A DNA stretch of 30,910 nucleotides from DAOUAT01 sp964551735 (GTDB lineage: Bacteria > Chloroflexota > Anaerolineae > CG2-30-64-16): contig CAZKEF010000058.1 in NCBI GenBank assembly GCA_964551735.1, positions 1 through 30,910 on the forward strand, read 5' to 3'. Position numbers and translations under genes: made by a program. The notes beneath the pieces were generated by a model that saw nothing but the letters and a program-made list of their open reading frames with translations, was not told the origin of the DNA and ran no database searches. Below are positions 1 through 8,930 of the stretch, in pieces (the first letter of the stretch is position 1; each line of letters starts with the position of its first letter).

Positions 1-251
1 GCGAAGCGATCGCCCGCGCCCACCGCGTACACGTAGAGGCTGGCCATGCCATAGGTGCTCACGATACGCTGGACCGGCTGCTTGACCGTGACCTGTTGGC
101 CGGCCTGGTCGGTGAAGGTGACCGCGTCCTGGCTGGCAGCCTGAGGCGCAGCGGGCGGCGTAGGTTGAATGGCAGCCGGAACATGGGTGCATGCAGCCAA
201 GGTTAGTATCAGGAACGCAACCAAGCTGAGTGCGCTGTTGGAACGATTCAT
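1..251 (-). CDS. FecB/BtuF-like substrate-binding lipoprotein, partial (N-terminal 83 residues)
   Basis: Only the start of this minus-strand gene is in the window; it runs off the left edge. The ATG (251-249) is preceded by GGAGAAAGA, a good ribosome binding site. The product opens with a lipoprotein signal peptide (MNRSNSALSLVAFLILTLAAC), lipobox LAAC with Cys21, then a proline/alanine/glutamine linker to about residue 42. The mature domain begins VTFTDQAGQQVTVKQPVQRI, the usual first strand of iron-siderophore/cobalamin binding proteins of the TroA/FecB superfamily (D.xGxxV..P.RIV). It is inferred to be a surface lipoprotein delivering a metal chelate or related ligand to an ABC importer whose other genes would lie to the left. 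Ligand cannot be named from this fragment. Confidence 0.75.
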   Translation of the reverse strand, partial: MNRSNSALSLVAFLILTLAACTHVPAAIQPTPPAAPQAASQDAVTFTDQAGQQVTVKQPVQRIVSTYGMASLYVYAVGAGDRF

Positions 252-718
252 TCTTTCTCCTATGATGGATGATGGGGTACGCGAACGCATTGTGATCACT
301 TCGCGTCAAAATGGAATTCATGATGGGATCCGCGCTCCCAGGCGGTCGGCGACTGCCATCGCCTATGGATTCTCAATTCGACCTTAGCGGCCGCATCGCG
401 CGCAGCGCCTTGTCGTCGTAGATCAGTGGGCTAACCCGTAGCCGTGCGTCGGCTGCTCGACCATCAGTCCAAGGAACAGCTTCTCGCCGGGTCAAACCGC
501 TTGCATGGTTTTGTACTGCGGCAAGACAGGTGTTGCGCTGGATATGACTCGCGCCCGATCGTGATACGTAACAACTATTCAGAGTCTAACTAATATCCGA
601 GAGACTGTCAAATCGAAGAGGCGTTTGTAGCGTGTTTCACGTGCGCAAAGGGGGAGGTGAGTGGAGGTTTCCTGGGCGTCGAACAGCCTCGTAATCCGGT
701 CACTCCCCCGTTGTATTT
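252..718. other. Intergenic region between divergent lipoprotein and marR genes
   Basis: About 470 bases without a convincing gene. The open frame at 169-387 lies antisense to the lipoprotein start and has no ribosome binding site or recognisable protein. GTGATCAC at 292-299 is an 8-bp palindrome upstream of the lipoprotein but too short to call an operator. I see no clear minus-strand promoter, RNA gene or terminator; base composition is lower in GC than the neighbouring genes. Confidence 0.5.
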
Positions 719-747
719 TTGACAAATATAAAACTGACCTTTATAAT
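719..747 (+). promoter_or_regulatory. Sigma70-type promoter of the marR-ABC exporter operon
   Basis: Perfect -35 TTGACA (719-724) and perfect -10 TATAAT (742-747) separated by 17 bases. Transcription would begin near 754-755, giving a leader of about 25 bases before the marR ATG at 780. Confidence 0.85.
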
Positions 748-758
748 ATAGTCAGCTT
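731..758. promoter_or_regulatory. Inverted repeat over the -10, candidate MarR operator
   Basis: AAaCTGAC (731-738) and GTCAGcTT (751-758) form an inverted repeat with one mismatch per arm and a 12-base centre that contains the -10 hexamer. MarR proteins typically bind such 15-30 bp dyads in their own promoters and block RNA polymerase. Autoregulation of the operon by its first gene is therefore likely. This is inference from position and symmetry. Confidence 0.55.
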
Positions 759-779
759 AACTATCAAAAGGGCCAATGT

Positions 780-1244
780 ATGTCCTCACCCCTGTTTCAG
801 ACCCTGAGCGCATGGATGCGCATCATCATGCGGCATTCAATGCGCGATTTTATGCTTTATGCGAGAGAACATAACTACTCCATGGCGCAACTCAACGCTA
901 TGCTCCGTATCCACCATAAAGGTGCTTGTGGCGTCTCGGATTTGGGGGATGAGATGGGCGTCTCCAGCGCAGCAGCCAGCCAATTGCTTGAACGGCTGGT
1001 GCAACAGGGGCTCGTTACGCGCTCGGAGGATCCACAGGATCGCCGCAACAAGGTGGTGATGCTGACCGCCGCGGGCCAACAAATCGTCCAAGAAAGCATC
1101 GCCGCGCGGCAAGTATGGCTGGATCATCTGGTAGAGCTTATGACCCCCGTCGAGCAGGAGCAGGTCAATACCGCGCTGCAACTACTGCTTGACAAAGCGA
1201 TCACGGCAGATGAGCAGAAAGACCCCAACGGGAAAGCCGAGTAA
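780..1244 (+). CDS. MarR-family transcriptional regulator
   Basis: 154 residues, the usual length for MarR dimers. The winged helix-turn-helix occupies roughly residues 35-105: a recognition region around VSDLGDEMGVSSAAASQLLE, then the wing with the conserved DPQDRRNKVVMLTAAG pattern (D-x-R-x-x-x-V-x-L-T-x-x-G). The flanking helices (1-30 and 115-150) form the dimer interface in the family. It probably represses its own promoter, which carries a dyad over the -10, and releases DNA on binding a toxic or signal compound that the following exporter removes. Only a weak AAAGGG precedes the ATG. A 75-base gap separates it from the exporter genes, so one transcript is likely. The ligand is unknown. 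Confidence 0.9.
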   Translation: MSSPLFQTLSAWMRIIMRHSMRDFMLYAREHNYSMAQLNAMLRIHHKGACGVSDLGDEMGVSSAAASQLLERLVQQGLVTRSEDPQDRRNKVVMLTAAGQQIVQESIAARQVWLDHLVELMTPVEQEQVNTALQLLLDKAITADEQKDPNGKAE

Positions 1245-1319
1245 CTGATTCGGCGCCACTCCGCCAGCCACTAACCACCTTCTTTTGCAGATGGCTGACG
1301 CCGATATCGAGGAAACATC

Positions 1320-3560
1320 ATGCTGAGACTCTTCCGTTTCATCCGTCACTACACGCCGCTCATTTTAGGCGCCATCTTACTACTGTTCGTTCAGGCGAAC
1401 GTCGACCTGCTGTTGCCCGATTACCTGTCCAACATCGTCAACATCGGCCTGCAGCAGGGCGGTGTGGAGGGCGCCGTGCCGGACGCGCTGCGCGTTGCCA
1501 CCTTCGAGCGCGCGCAGCTCTTCGTGACGTCCGAAGGGAGCGCCCGCCTGCAGGCGAGCTACACCCGGGTGGATCCCGCTACGGCCGACTACGCCGGCTA
1601 CCTGGCGAAGTACCCCGGGCTGAGTGGCACGGCGGTCTACGTCTTGAACCCGCTGGACCAGGCCGGACGCGACGCCCTGGCTCCCCTGATGGGCCGGGCG
1701 CTGACCACGGTCTCCTTCATCGAGCAGGCGCAGGCCGACCCGCAAAAGGCGGCCGCGCTGGGACAGAGCATGGGGTTTGACCTGTCCAGGCTACCGCCGG
1801 GCGCGAACCAGTTCGACGTCCTGGGCGGGCTGCCGGCCGACCAGCGCGGGGAGGTCACGGCAGCCATCCAGGAACGCTTTGCCGCGTTGGGCGAGAGCGT
1901 CGTGTCGCAGATGGGCATCGCTGCGGCCAGGGCCGAATACCAGGCCTTGGGCGTGGACACGGCCGCCCTGCAGAACAGTTACATCCTGCGCACCGGCGGA
2001 CTGATGCTGCTCATCACCCTGGTCTCGGTGGCTGCCACCATCCTGGTCGGCCTGATCTCCGCGCGGGTGGCGGCGGGCGTGGCGCGCGACCTGCGCGAAG
2101 CGATTTTTGTGCGCGTCTCCAACTTCGCCAGCGCCGAGATCGAAAAGTTTTCGACGGCTTCGCTGATCACCCGCGCCACCAACGACATCACCCAGCTCCA
2201 GATGGTGACCATGATGATCATCCGGATGGTGTTTTATGCGCCCATCATCGGCATCGGCGGGATGATCCGCGCCCTGGACAAGGCACCCTCGATGTGGTGG
2301 ATCATCGCCCTGATGGTGGCCGCGCTGCTGGCGGTTATCATCAGCGTCTTCTCGGTCACGCTGCCGCGCTTCAAGTTGATTCAGACCCTGATTGACAACC
2401 TGAACCGGGTGGTGCGCGAGAACTTAAGCGGCATGATGGTCGTGCGTGCGTTCAATCAGCAGGACTTTGAGGAGCGGCGCTTCGACAAGGCTAACCGCGA
2501 TTTAACCGGCAACAGCCTGTTCGTCAGCCGGGTGATGGTGATCATGATGCCGGTCATGATGTTCCTGATGAGCAGCGTTTCCATCCTGGTGGTGTGGGTG
2601 GGTGCACACCAGGTGGCCGCGGCCCGCATGCAGGTCGGTGACATGATGGCGTTCATGCAGTACACCATGCAGATCTTCTTCGCCTTTATGTTCATGTCCA
2701 TGATGTTCATCATCCTGCCGCGCGCCTCTGTCTCGGCGGATCGCATCGCCGAAGTGCTGGAGACGGCTCCCAGCATCATTGAGCCGCCGCAACCTAAGCA
2801 TTTCCCGGGGCTGTTTTCCGGCGAAGTGGCGTTCCGTCAGGTATCTTTTCATTACCCTGATGCGGAGGATGATGTGCTGCACGACATTGACTTTGTCGCC
2901 CGCCCCGGCCAGACAACGGCCTTCATCGGCACCACCGGCTCGGGCAAGTCCACCATCGTGCGGCTGATCCCGCGCTTCTACGACGTGACCGGAGGCGCGA
3001 TCCTGATGGATGGCGTGGACATCCGCGAGGTGCCGGGGAGTGAGCTGCGCGCTAAGATCGGCTATGTGCCCCAACGGAGCAACTTGTTCACCGGCACGGT
3101 GGAGAGCAACTTACGCTTCGGCGATGAGGACGCTGCGGCCGATGAGCTGCTGCGGGCTGCCGAGATCGCGCAGGTCGCCGAGTTTATCAACGCGAACCCC
3201 GCAGGCCTGCAGGCGGAGATCGCACAGGGCGGTGCCAACGTTTCCGGCGGGCAGCGCCAGCGCCTCGCGATCGCCCGCGCGTTGGTGAAACGCGCGCCCA
3301 TCTACATCTTCGACGATAGTTTCTCGGCGCTGGACTACAAGACTGATGCCGGGTTGCGCCGCGCCCTGAAGAAGACCGTGGCCGACAGCGTGGTCTTCAT
3401 CGTCTCCCAGCGTGTGGCGACCATTAAAAGCGCCGACCAGATCATCGTGCTGGATGAGGGCCGCGTCGTGGGCAAAGGCACGCACCGTGAATTGATGGAG
3501 AGTTGTGACGTGTATCGGAATATCGCGTTATCGCAACTGAGCCAGGAGGAGTTGGCATGA
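1320..3560 (+). CDS. ABC exporter half-transporter with degenerate ATP site and large extracellular loop
   Basis: 746 residues, about 150 longer than a normal TMD-NBD half-transporter. TM1 is at about 12-32 and TM2 only at about 222-250, so residues roughly 48-218 form a large extracytoplasmic insertion. The NBD has Walker A GTTGSGKST (K543), Q-loop YVPQRSNLF and canonical signature VSGGQRQRL (641-649). Walker B is IYIFDDSFSALD: Asp666 replaces the catalytic Glu. The switch His is Gln697 (VSQRVATI). This pattern marks the non-hydrolysing partner of heterodimeric exporters of the TM287/288 and BmrCD type. GAGGAAA precedes the ATG. Its stop overlaps the next start by ATGA, so the two are translationally coupled and almost surely form one heterodimer. 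Export substrate (drug, lipid or peptide) is not evident. Confidence 0.93.
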   Translation: MLRLFRFIRHYTPLILGAILLLFVQANVDLLLPDYLSNIVNIGLQQGGVEGAVPDALRVATFERAQLFVTSEGSARLQASYTRVDPATADYAGYLAKYPGLSGTAVYVLNPLDQAGRDALAPLMGRALTTVSFIEQAQADPQKAAALGQSMGFDLSRLPPGANQFDVLGGLPADQRGEVTAAIQERFAALGESVVSQMGIAAARAEYQALGVDTAALQNSYILRTGGLMLLITLVSVAATILVGLISARVAAGVARDLREAIFVRVSNFASAEIEKFSTASLITRATNDITQLQMVTMMIIRMVFYAPIIGIGGMIRALDKAPSMWWIIALMVAALLAVIISVFSVTLPRFKLIQTLIDNLNRVVRENLSGMMVVRAFNQQDFEERRFDKANRDLTGNSLFVSRVMVIMMPVMMFLMSSVSILVVWVGAHQVAAARMQVGDMMAFMQYTMQIFFAFMFMSMMFIILPRASVSADRIAEVLETAPSIIEPPQPKHFPGLFSGEVAFRQVSFHYPDAEDDVLHDIDFVARPGQTTAFIGTTGSGKSTIVRLIPRFYDVTGGAILMDGVDIREVPGSELRAKIGYVPQRSNLFTGTVESNLRFGDEDAAADELLRAAEIAQVAEFINANPAGLQAEIAQGGANVSGGQRQRLAIARALVKRAPIYIFDDSFSALDYKTDAGLRRALKKTVADSVVFIVSQRVATIKSADQIIVLDEGRVVGKGTHRELMESCDVYRNIALSQLSQEELA

Positions 3561-5539
3561 GCGTGCAGAATCACAACCGCGCTGCTGCTGGCGGCAATGG
3601 CAAGAACGGGACGGAGGCGAAACCTGGGGTGGCAGGGGCAGGTCTTAGGTCCACCCCTATGGGCCCGGGTGGACCGATGCCAGGACGCGGAGGCGGCCCC
3701 ATAGGTGGCGGCCCCTTTGGCCGCGGCGGCCCGATGGCGATGATGAAGGGTGAGTCCGCGCGCGATTTCAAAGGCACCATGCGCAAACTCATCGGCTACC
3801 TGGGGCCTTACAAGCTAGTGACACTGCTGGTCATGGTGCTGGCGATCGCGTCCACCGTGTTTTCCATTTTCGGCCCCAAGATCCTTGGCCAGGCGACCAC
3901 CAAGCTCTTTGAGGGCGTGATGGGTCAGATCGCGGGCACGACCACCGGGATCGACTTCCCCGGCATTGGCCGCATCCTGCTCACCGCGCTGGGGCTGTAC
4001 GTGCTGTCGGCGCTGCTGGCCTATGCGCAGGGTTGGATCATGACCGGTGTCGCGGTGAACATCACTTACCGGCTGCGCCGCGACATTGCCGAGAAGATCA
4101 ACCGGATGCCGTTGCGCTACTTCGATGGCACCAACCACGGTGAGATCCTGTCGCGCGTCACCAACGACGTGGACACCGTCAACCAAACCCTGAGTCAAAG
4201 CCTGTCGCAGGTCATCACATCGTTCGTCACTGTGGTCGGCGTGTTGGCGATGATGCTCAGCATCTCCTGGCAGATGACCCTGGTAGCCTTGCTCATGATC
4301 CCGCTGTCGCTGGTCATCGTGCAGTTTGTCGTCCGCCGATCTCAGCGTTACTTCCGCCAACAGCAGGACTATCTCGGCCACGTCAACGGTCACATCGAAG
4401 AAATGTTCGGTGGCCACGTCGAGGTCAAAGCGTTCAACGCCGAAGCGCGCAGCATCGAGACCTTCGGTGGCTTGAACCGTACGCTGTACAGCTCGGCCTG
4501 GAAATCGCAATTCCTCTCGGGGATCATGATGCCGATGATGAACTTCGTCGGCAACCTGGGCTACGTAGGCGTGGTTGTGATGGGCGGTTATCTCGCGATC
4601 CGCAATTTGATCACAGTGGGTGACATCCAGGCGTTTATCCAGTACGTACGCTCGTTCACCCAGCCCATTACGCAGTTGGCGAACATCTCCAACGTCCTGC
4701 AGCAAACTGCGGCTGCGGCTGAGCGCGTCTTCGAGTTCCTGGAGGAGGAGAACGAAGTCCCGGAAGCTGAGAAGCCGGTGGAACTGGCACTGGTTCAAGG
4801 CCACGTGGCGTTCCGCAACGTGCGTTTCGGCTACAACCCGGACAAGATCGTCATCAAGAACTTCTCTGCAGAAATTCAACCCGGCAAACGCGTCGCCATC
4901 GTCGGCCCCACCGGCGCGGGTAAGACTACGCTGGTCAAGTTGCTGATGCGCTTCTACGATGTTAACGACGGTGCGATCCTGGTGGACGGCCACGACATCC
5001 GTGACCTGCGCCGCGCGCGCGTCCGCTGCATGTTCGGCATGGTGCTGCAGGACACCTGGCTCTTCAACGGCACGATCCTGGAGAATATCCGCTACGGCCG
5101 CGAGGACGCCAGCGACGAGGAGGTCGTCGCCGCTGCCAAAGCTGCCCACGCTGATCACTTCGTCCGCGCCCTGCCCGGCGGCTATCAGATGGTGCTAAAC
5201 GAAGAGACCAGTAACATCTCGGCTGGCCAAAAGCAACTCCTGACCATTGCCCGCGCCTTTCTGACCGATCCCGCCATGTTGATCCTGGACGAAGCCACTA
5301 GCTCGGTGGACACGCACACGGAACTGCTTATCCAGGAGGCCATGCGCAACCTGATGCATGGCCGCACCAGCTTCATCATCGCCCACCGCCTCTCTACCAT
5401 CCGTGACGCGGACTGGATCCTGGTGGTCAACGAGGGCGATATCGTGGAGCAAGGCACGCACGATGATCTGCTGACCCGCAACGGCTTCTATGCGGAGCTG
5501 TATAACAGCCAGTTCGTGTCAGTGGTGTCGGAGAGCTGA
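3557..5539 (+). CDS. ABC exporter half-transporter, catalytic partner
   Basis: 660 residues: a glycine/proline-rich cytoplasmic tail (about 30-75, low complexity), six TM helices (about 90-370) and an NBD. Walker A GPTGAGKTT (K456), Q-loop MVLQDTWLF, Walker B MLILDEATSSVD with catalytic Glu579, and switch His610 (IAHRLSTI) are intact. The signature is altered to ISAGQKQLL (Ala556 instead of Gly). In a heterodimer the consensus site pairs this Walker A/B with the first subunit's intact VSGGQ, while the other site pairs the first subunit's DD Walker B with this ISAGQ. The two genes are thus complementary in exactly the way known for asymmetric exporters. Start ATG overlaps the previous stop. 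The long Gly-rich tail is unusual in length but common in related proteins of Gram-positive bacteria and Chloroflexota. Confidence 0.93.
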   Translation: MSVQNHNRAAAGGNGKNGTEAKPGVAGAGLRSTPMGPGGPMPGRGGGPIGGGPFGRGGPMAMMKGESARDFKGTMRKLIGYLGPYKLVTLLVMVLAIASTVFSIFGPKILGQATTKLFEGVMGQIAGTTTGIDFPGIGRILLTALGLYVLSALLAYAQGWIMTGVAVNITYRLRRDIAEKINRMPLRYFDGTNHGEILSRVTNDVDTVNQTLSQSLSQVITSFVTVVGVLAMMLSISWQMTLVALLMIPLSLVIVQFVVRRSQRYFRQQQDYLGHVNGHIEEMFGGHVEVKAFNAEARSIETFGGLNRTLYSSAWKSQFLSGIMMPMMNFVGNLGYVGVVVMGGYLAIRNLITVGDIQAFIQYVRSFTQPITQLANISNVLQQTAAAAERVFEFLEEENEVPEAEKPVELALVQGHVAFRNVRFGYNPDKIVIKNFSAEIQPGKRVAIVGPTGAGKTTLVKLLMRFYDVNDGAILVDGHDIRDLRRARVRCMFGMVLQDTWLFNGTILENIRYGREDASDEEVVAAAKAAHADHFVRALPGGYQMVLNEETSNISAGQKQLLTIARAFLTDPAMLILDEATSSVDTHTELLIQEAMRNLMHGRTSFIIAHRLSTIRDADWILVVNEGDIVEQGTHDDLLTRNGFYAELYNSQFVSVVSES

Positions 5540-5578
5540 ATGGTGCCGACAGCCGACCGAAGCGGGCAGCAGGGGACA

Positions 5579-5587
5579 TGATATAAT
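5579..5587 (+). promoter_or_regulatory. Extended -10 promoter for the isomerase-araB operon
   Basis: TGATATAAT is an extended -10 (TGn plus TATAAT at 5582-5587). No good -35 is found 17 bases upstream, as often with extended -10 sites. The start would be near 5594, about 100 bases before the isomerase ATG. Confidence 0.6.
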
Positions 5588-5694
5588 GAGCTTACCCGAC
5601 GCGTACGTGGAGGGCGCTCATAAGACCCAGGCTTACCGTTGATCCGTGATGGCTGGCTCGTCGACGCAAACACATCTTCGAAGGAGCGTAACTC

Positions 5695-7125
5695 ATGGGA
5701 CAACCCGTGCTAGGTGTTATCGTGGGCAACCGGGGGTTTTTCCCGGCTCATCTGGCCGATTCCGGCCGCAAAACGATCCTTAAAGTCCTCGAGGAAGAAG
5801 GTATCCGCGCCATCTGTCTTGCGCCGGAGGATACGCAGTTCGGCAGCATCGTGTCGCATGCCGACGCGCAACGGTGTGCCGATCTGTTCAAGGCACACCG
5901 CGAGGAGATCATCGGCGTGCTGGTGACACTGCCCAACTTCGGCGAGGAGAAGGCCATCGCCAATGCGTTGCGCTGGTCAGGACTGGACGTGCCGGTACTG
6001 ATCCAGGCCACGCCCGATGACCCGGCCAAGATGACCCAGGCCGACCGTCGCGACTCCTTCTGTGGCAAGATGTCGGCCTGCAACAACCTGCGGCAATACG
6101 GCATCGAGTTCTCGCTCACGACCTTGCATACCGTCGAACCGACCAGCGAGGGCTTCCGCAGCGACCTGCGCCGTTTCATCGCCACCTGCCGCGTCGTGGC
6201 GGGCCTGCGCAATGCGCGGGTCGGCGTGATCGGCGCGCGGCCGGCCGCGTTCAACACCGTGCGCTTCTCCGAAAAGCTGCTGGAACGTGCGGGCATCTCG
6301 GTGGAGACCGTGGATCTTTCCGAGATGTTTGGCCGGGCGCGTAAGCTGGCTGAACGCGATTCCAAGGTGATCGCGATGACCGAAAGGATCCGAGCCTACG
6401 TCCCAACGCGCGACACCCCCGCCGACGCAGTCGTGAAGATGGCCCGGTTGGGAGTGGTGATCAACGATTGGATGGCCGAGAATCGTCTGGTAGCCAGCGC
6501 GCTGCAATGCTGGACCGCGATGGAGGAGTTTTACGGTGTGGTGCCGTGTACGTTGATGTCCATGATGAGCAATGAACTGCTTCCCTCGGCGTGCGAGACC
6601 GACATCACCGGCGTGATTGGGATGTACGCCATGGCGTTAGCCTCTGGCAAGCCGAGCGCGCTGGTGGACTGGAACAACAACTACGGCGATGACCCCGATA
6701 AGTGCGTGCTTTTCCATTGCTCCAACCTGCCTAAAGATGTCTTCAGAGCCGAATCGATCCGGTCCGTGGACATCCCGGTGATGGATTTTCAGGCCATTAT
6801 TGCGGGCACTGTGGGCAAGGAGAACACCTTCGGCACCGTGGTGGGCCGCGTCAAGGCGGATCCGTTCACCTATTGCCGCGTGTCCACCGACGACATCAAC
6901 GGCATGATCCGTGCCTACGTGGGCGAAGGCGAAATGACCGATGACCCCCTCACCACCTTCGGCGGCTGGGGCGTGGCGCGGCTCCCGAACCTGCAAGGAC
7001 TGCTCCGGTATATCTGCGAGAACGGCTTTGAACATCATACCGCCATCAACTTGACCCGCTGCGCCGACGCCGTGGGAGAGGCGCTGGGCAAGTATATGGG
7101 GTGGGATGTTTACCGGCATTCGTGA
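5695..7125 (+). CDS. L-fucose/L-arabinose isomerase family protein (COG2407-type)
   Basis: 476 residues, preceded by GAAGGAGCG. The fold has N-terminal Rossmann-like halves and a C-terminal catalytic domain. Candidate metal and catalytic residues are visible: Glu301 in ACETDITGV, Asp325 in LVDWNNN, His341 in FHCSN and His447/448 in FEHHTAI, matching the Glu/Asp/His set of ketol isomerases of the FucI/AraA superfamily. It would convert an aldose to a ketose, using Mn2+ in characterised relatives. The next gene is ribulokinase, so an L-arabinose-to-L-ribulose role, or a D-arabinose/L-fucose-like substrate, is reasonable. This subfamily is distant from both classical AraA and FucI, so the substrate is inferred from context only. 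No ribulose-5-phosphate 4-epimerase is in the window. Confidence 0.8.
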   Translation: MGQPVLGVIVGNRGFFPAHLADSGRKTILKVLEEEGIRAICLAPEDTQFGSIVSHADAQRCADLFKAHREEIIGVLVTLPNFGEEKAIANALRWSGLDVPVLIQATPDDPAKMTQADRRDSFCGKMSACNNLRQYGIEFSLTTLHTVEPTSEGFRSDLRRFIATCRVVAGLRNARVGVIGARPAAFNTVRFSEKLLERAGISVETVDLSEMFGRARKLAERDSKVIAMTERIRAYVPTRDTPADAVVKMARLGVVINDWMAENRLVASALQCWTAMEEFYGVVPCTLMSMMSNELLPSACETDITGVIGMYAMALASGKPSALVDWNNNYGDDPDKCVLFHCSNLPKDVFRAESIRSVDIPVMDFQAIIAGTVGKENTFGTVVGRVKADPFTYCRVSTDDINGMIRAYVGEGEMTDDPLTTFGGWGVARLPNLQGLLRYICENGFEHHTAINLTRCADAVGEALGKYMGWDVYRHS

Positions 7126-7188
7126 CATAGGGCAAATAGCGGCTGACAGATGGCACATGGTTGATTCACGTTGAAGGGAGTTTCTAAC

Positions 7189-8868
7189 ATGTCAAAATAC
7201 GCGATCGGCGTGGACTTCGGCACCGAGTCTGGGCGGGCGCTGCTGGTGGATGTGGCGGATGGCCGCGAGGTGGCGACATTCGTGCATCCCTACGCTAACG
7301 GGGTGATCGATGAAGGGCTGCCGGATGACGCCGGCGGGGGCCGTTTGCCGCCCGATTGGGCGTTGCAGGACCCGGCCGACTATATCGCCGTCTGCAAACA
7401 CGCTATCCCGGCTGTCATAGCCGAGGGTGGGGTCTCATCCAATGACGTGATCGGCCTGGGTATTGACTTTACCGCCTGCACCATGCTGCCCGTTAAGGCC
7501 GATGGTACGCCGCTGTGCACCTTGCCCGAATGGCGCAGCGAGCCTCATGCCTGGGTCAAGCTGTGGAAGCACCACGCGGCCCAGCCCGAAGCCGACAAGA
7601 TCAATGCCACTGCGCAGCGGATGGGTCAGGGATGGCTGGATCGCTACGGCGGCAAGATCTCATCCGAATGGTTCTTTTCCAAGACGCTGCAGATCTTGGA
7701 CGAGGCGCCCGCGGTTTACGCGGCCGCAGACCGGCTCATCGAAGCCGCTGATTGGATCGTATGGCGGCTCACCGGGGTGGAGACGCGCAACCTGACCACG
7801 GCCGGTTACAAGGCCATGTGGTCCAAACGCGAGGGATTTCCTGGTCGCGCCTACTTCGCTGCGTTGGATCCCCGGCTAGCCGACGTCGTTCAGGAGAAGA
7901 TGTCGTTGGCGATCAGCGACCTGGGCGCCCGCGCCGGTGGGCTGACTGAAGAAGCCGCAGTCTGGACCGGCCTGCGGCCGGGCACCGCCGTGGCGGTCGC
8001 TAACGTGGATGCGCATGTAGCCGTTCCGGCTGCCACCGTCACTGAACCGGGCCGCATGGTGATCATTATGGGAACGTCGAACTGCCATATGGTCCTCGGC
8101 ACGGATGAGCGGATTGTGCCCGGCATGTGCGGGTACGTCGAAGATGGTATCATCCCGGGTTTCTTTGGCTACGAGGCGGGCCAGTCGTGTGTGGGTGACC
8201 ACTTTGCGTGGTTCACCGCGAACTGCGTGCCCGCAGCTTATGAACGCCAGGCCGAAATCCGGAATCTCTCGGTGCACCAACTGCTGGAGGAGCGGGCAGC
8301 TATGCTGCGGCCAGGCGAGAGCGGCCTGCTGGCATTGGACTGGTGGAACGGCAACCGTAGTGTGCTGGTAGATGCCGACCTCACCGGCCTGCTGATCGGC
8401 GCGACCTTGTTGACCAAACCGGAGGAGATCTACCGTGCCTTGATCGAGGCCACAGCCTACGGCACGCGCATTATCATCGAGACCTTCGAGGCCAATGGCG
8501 TGCCGGTGCACGAGATCGTCGCCACCGGCGGCCTGCCCGACCGCAACAAGCTGCTGATGCAAATCTACGCCGACGTAACAGGGCGCCCTATCCGGCTCGC
8601 TGGCACCGGCCAGGGCGGGGCGCTCGGCGCGGCCATGCACGGCGCGGTTGCGGCCGGCGCGGCCTCGGGCGGCTACGACAGCATCGTCGAGGCTGCGGCG
8701 AAAATGGCGCGGCTGCGCGTTGAGACATACACTCCGAACCGGGCCGCCAAAGGGGTATATGACGAGCTCTTTGCCCAGTATGTGGCGCTGCACGATTATT
8801 TTGGCCGTGGGGCCAACGACGTCATGAAGCGGCTCAAGGCACTCCGAGGGCGGGTCAAGGAGCAGTAG
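7189..8868 (+). CDS. araB: Ribulokinase
   Basis: 559 residues, the usual AraB length. The ATG at 7189 is chosen over a TTG at 7171 because GGGAG (7176-7180) sits 8 bases before it and the first residues, MSKYAIGVDFGTESGRALL, match the start of the family. FGGY kinase features: N-terminal phosphate-binding GVDFGTESGR, catalytic-Asp region GLGIDFTACTMLPV, and the AraB-typical PEWRSEPHAWVKLWKHHAAQ and VDAHVAVPAATV, with C-terminal ATP-binding GGLPDRNKLLMQIYADV. It phosphorylates L-ribulose (and often related ketopentoses) with ATP in the cytoplasm. It lies 63 bases after the isomerase gene, so the pair should be co-transcribed. AraD is absent here and must be elsewhere for an arabinose pathway. 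Confidence 0.92.
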   Translation: MSKYAIGVDFGTESGRALLVDVADGREVATFVHPYANGVIDEGLPDDAGGGRLPPDWALQDPADYIAVCKHAIPAVIAEGGVSSNDVIGLGIDFTACTMLPVKADGTPLCTLPEWRSEPHAWVKLWKHHAAQPEADKINATAQRMGQGWLDRYGGKISSEWFFSKTLQILDEAPAVYAAADRLIEAADWIVWRLTGVETRNLTTAGYKAMWSKREGFPGRAYFAALDPRLADVVQEKMSLAISDLGARAGGLTEEAAVWTGLRPGTAVAVANVDAHVAVPAATVTEPGRMVIIMGTSNCHMVLGTDERIVPGMCGYVEDGIIPGFFGYEAGQSCVGDHFAWFTANCVPAAYERQAEIRNLSVHQLLEERAAMLRPGESGLLALDWWNGNRSVLVDADLTGLLIGATLLTKPEEIYRALIEATAYGTRIIIETFEANGVPVHEIVATGGLPDRNKLLMQIYADVTGRPIRLAGTGQGGALGAAMHGAVAAGAASGGYDSIVEAAAKMARLRVETYTPNRAAKGVYDELFAQYVALHDYFGRGANDVMKRLKALRGRVKEQ

Positions 8869-8930
8869 CCCTTCTCAAATGCACGTCAGGTGCATCCCGT
8901 GGGCGGTGCCTTGGATGCCTGGCTGGTTTT

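Noticed and set aside
292..299. GTGATCAC palindrome as a regulator site
   Set aside because: Only 8 bp and no extended half-sites; expected by chance in a window of this length.
169..387. Plus-strand 72-codon frame near the left edge
   Set aside because: Overlaps the start of the minus-strand lipoprotein, no ribosome binding site, unremarkable sequence.
3815..5158. Long minus-strand open frame (447 codons)
   Set aside because: Exactly antisense to the second ABC exporter gene; His/Asp/Arg-rich composition typical of a shadow frame in GC-rich DNA, no family motif.
7171..7188. Upstream TTG start for araB
   Set aside because: It overlaps the ribosome binding site used by the ATG at 7189, where the conserved protein begins.
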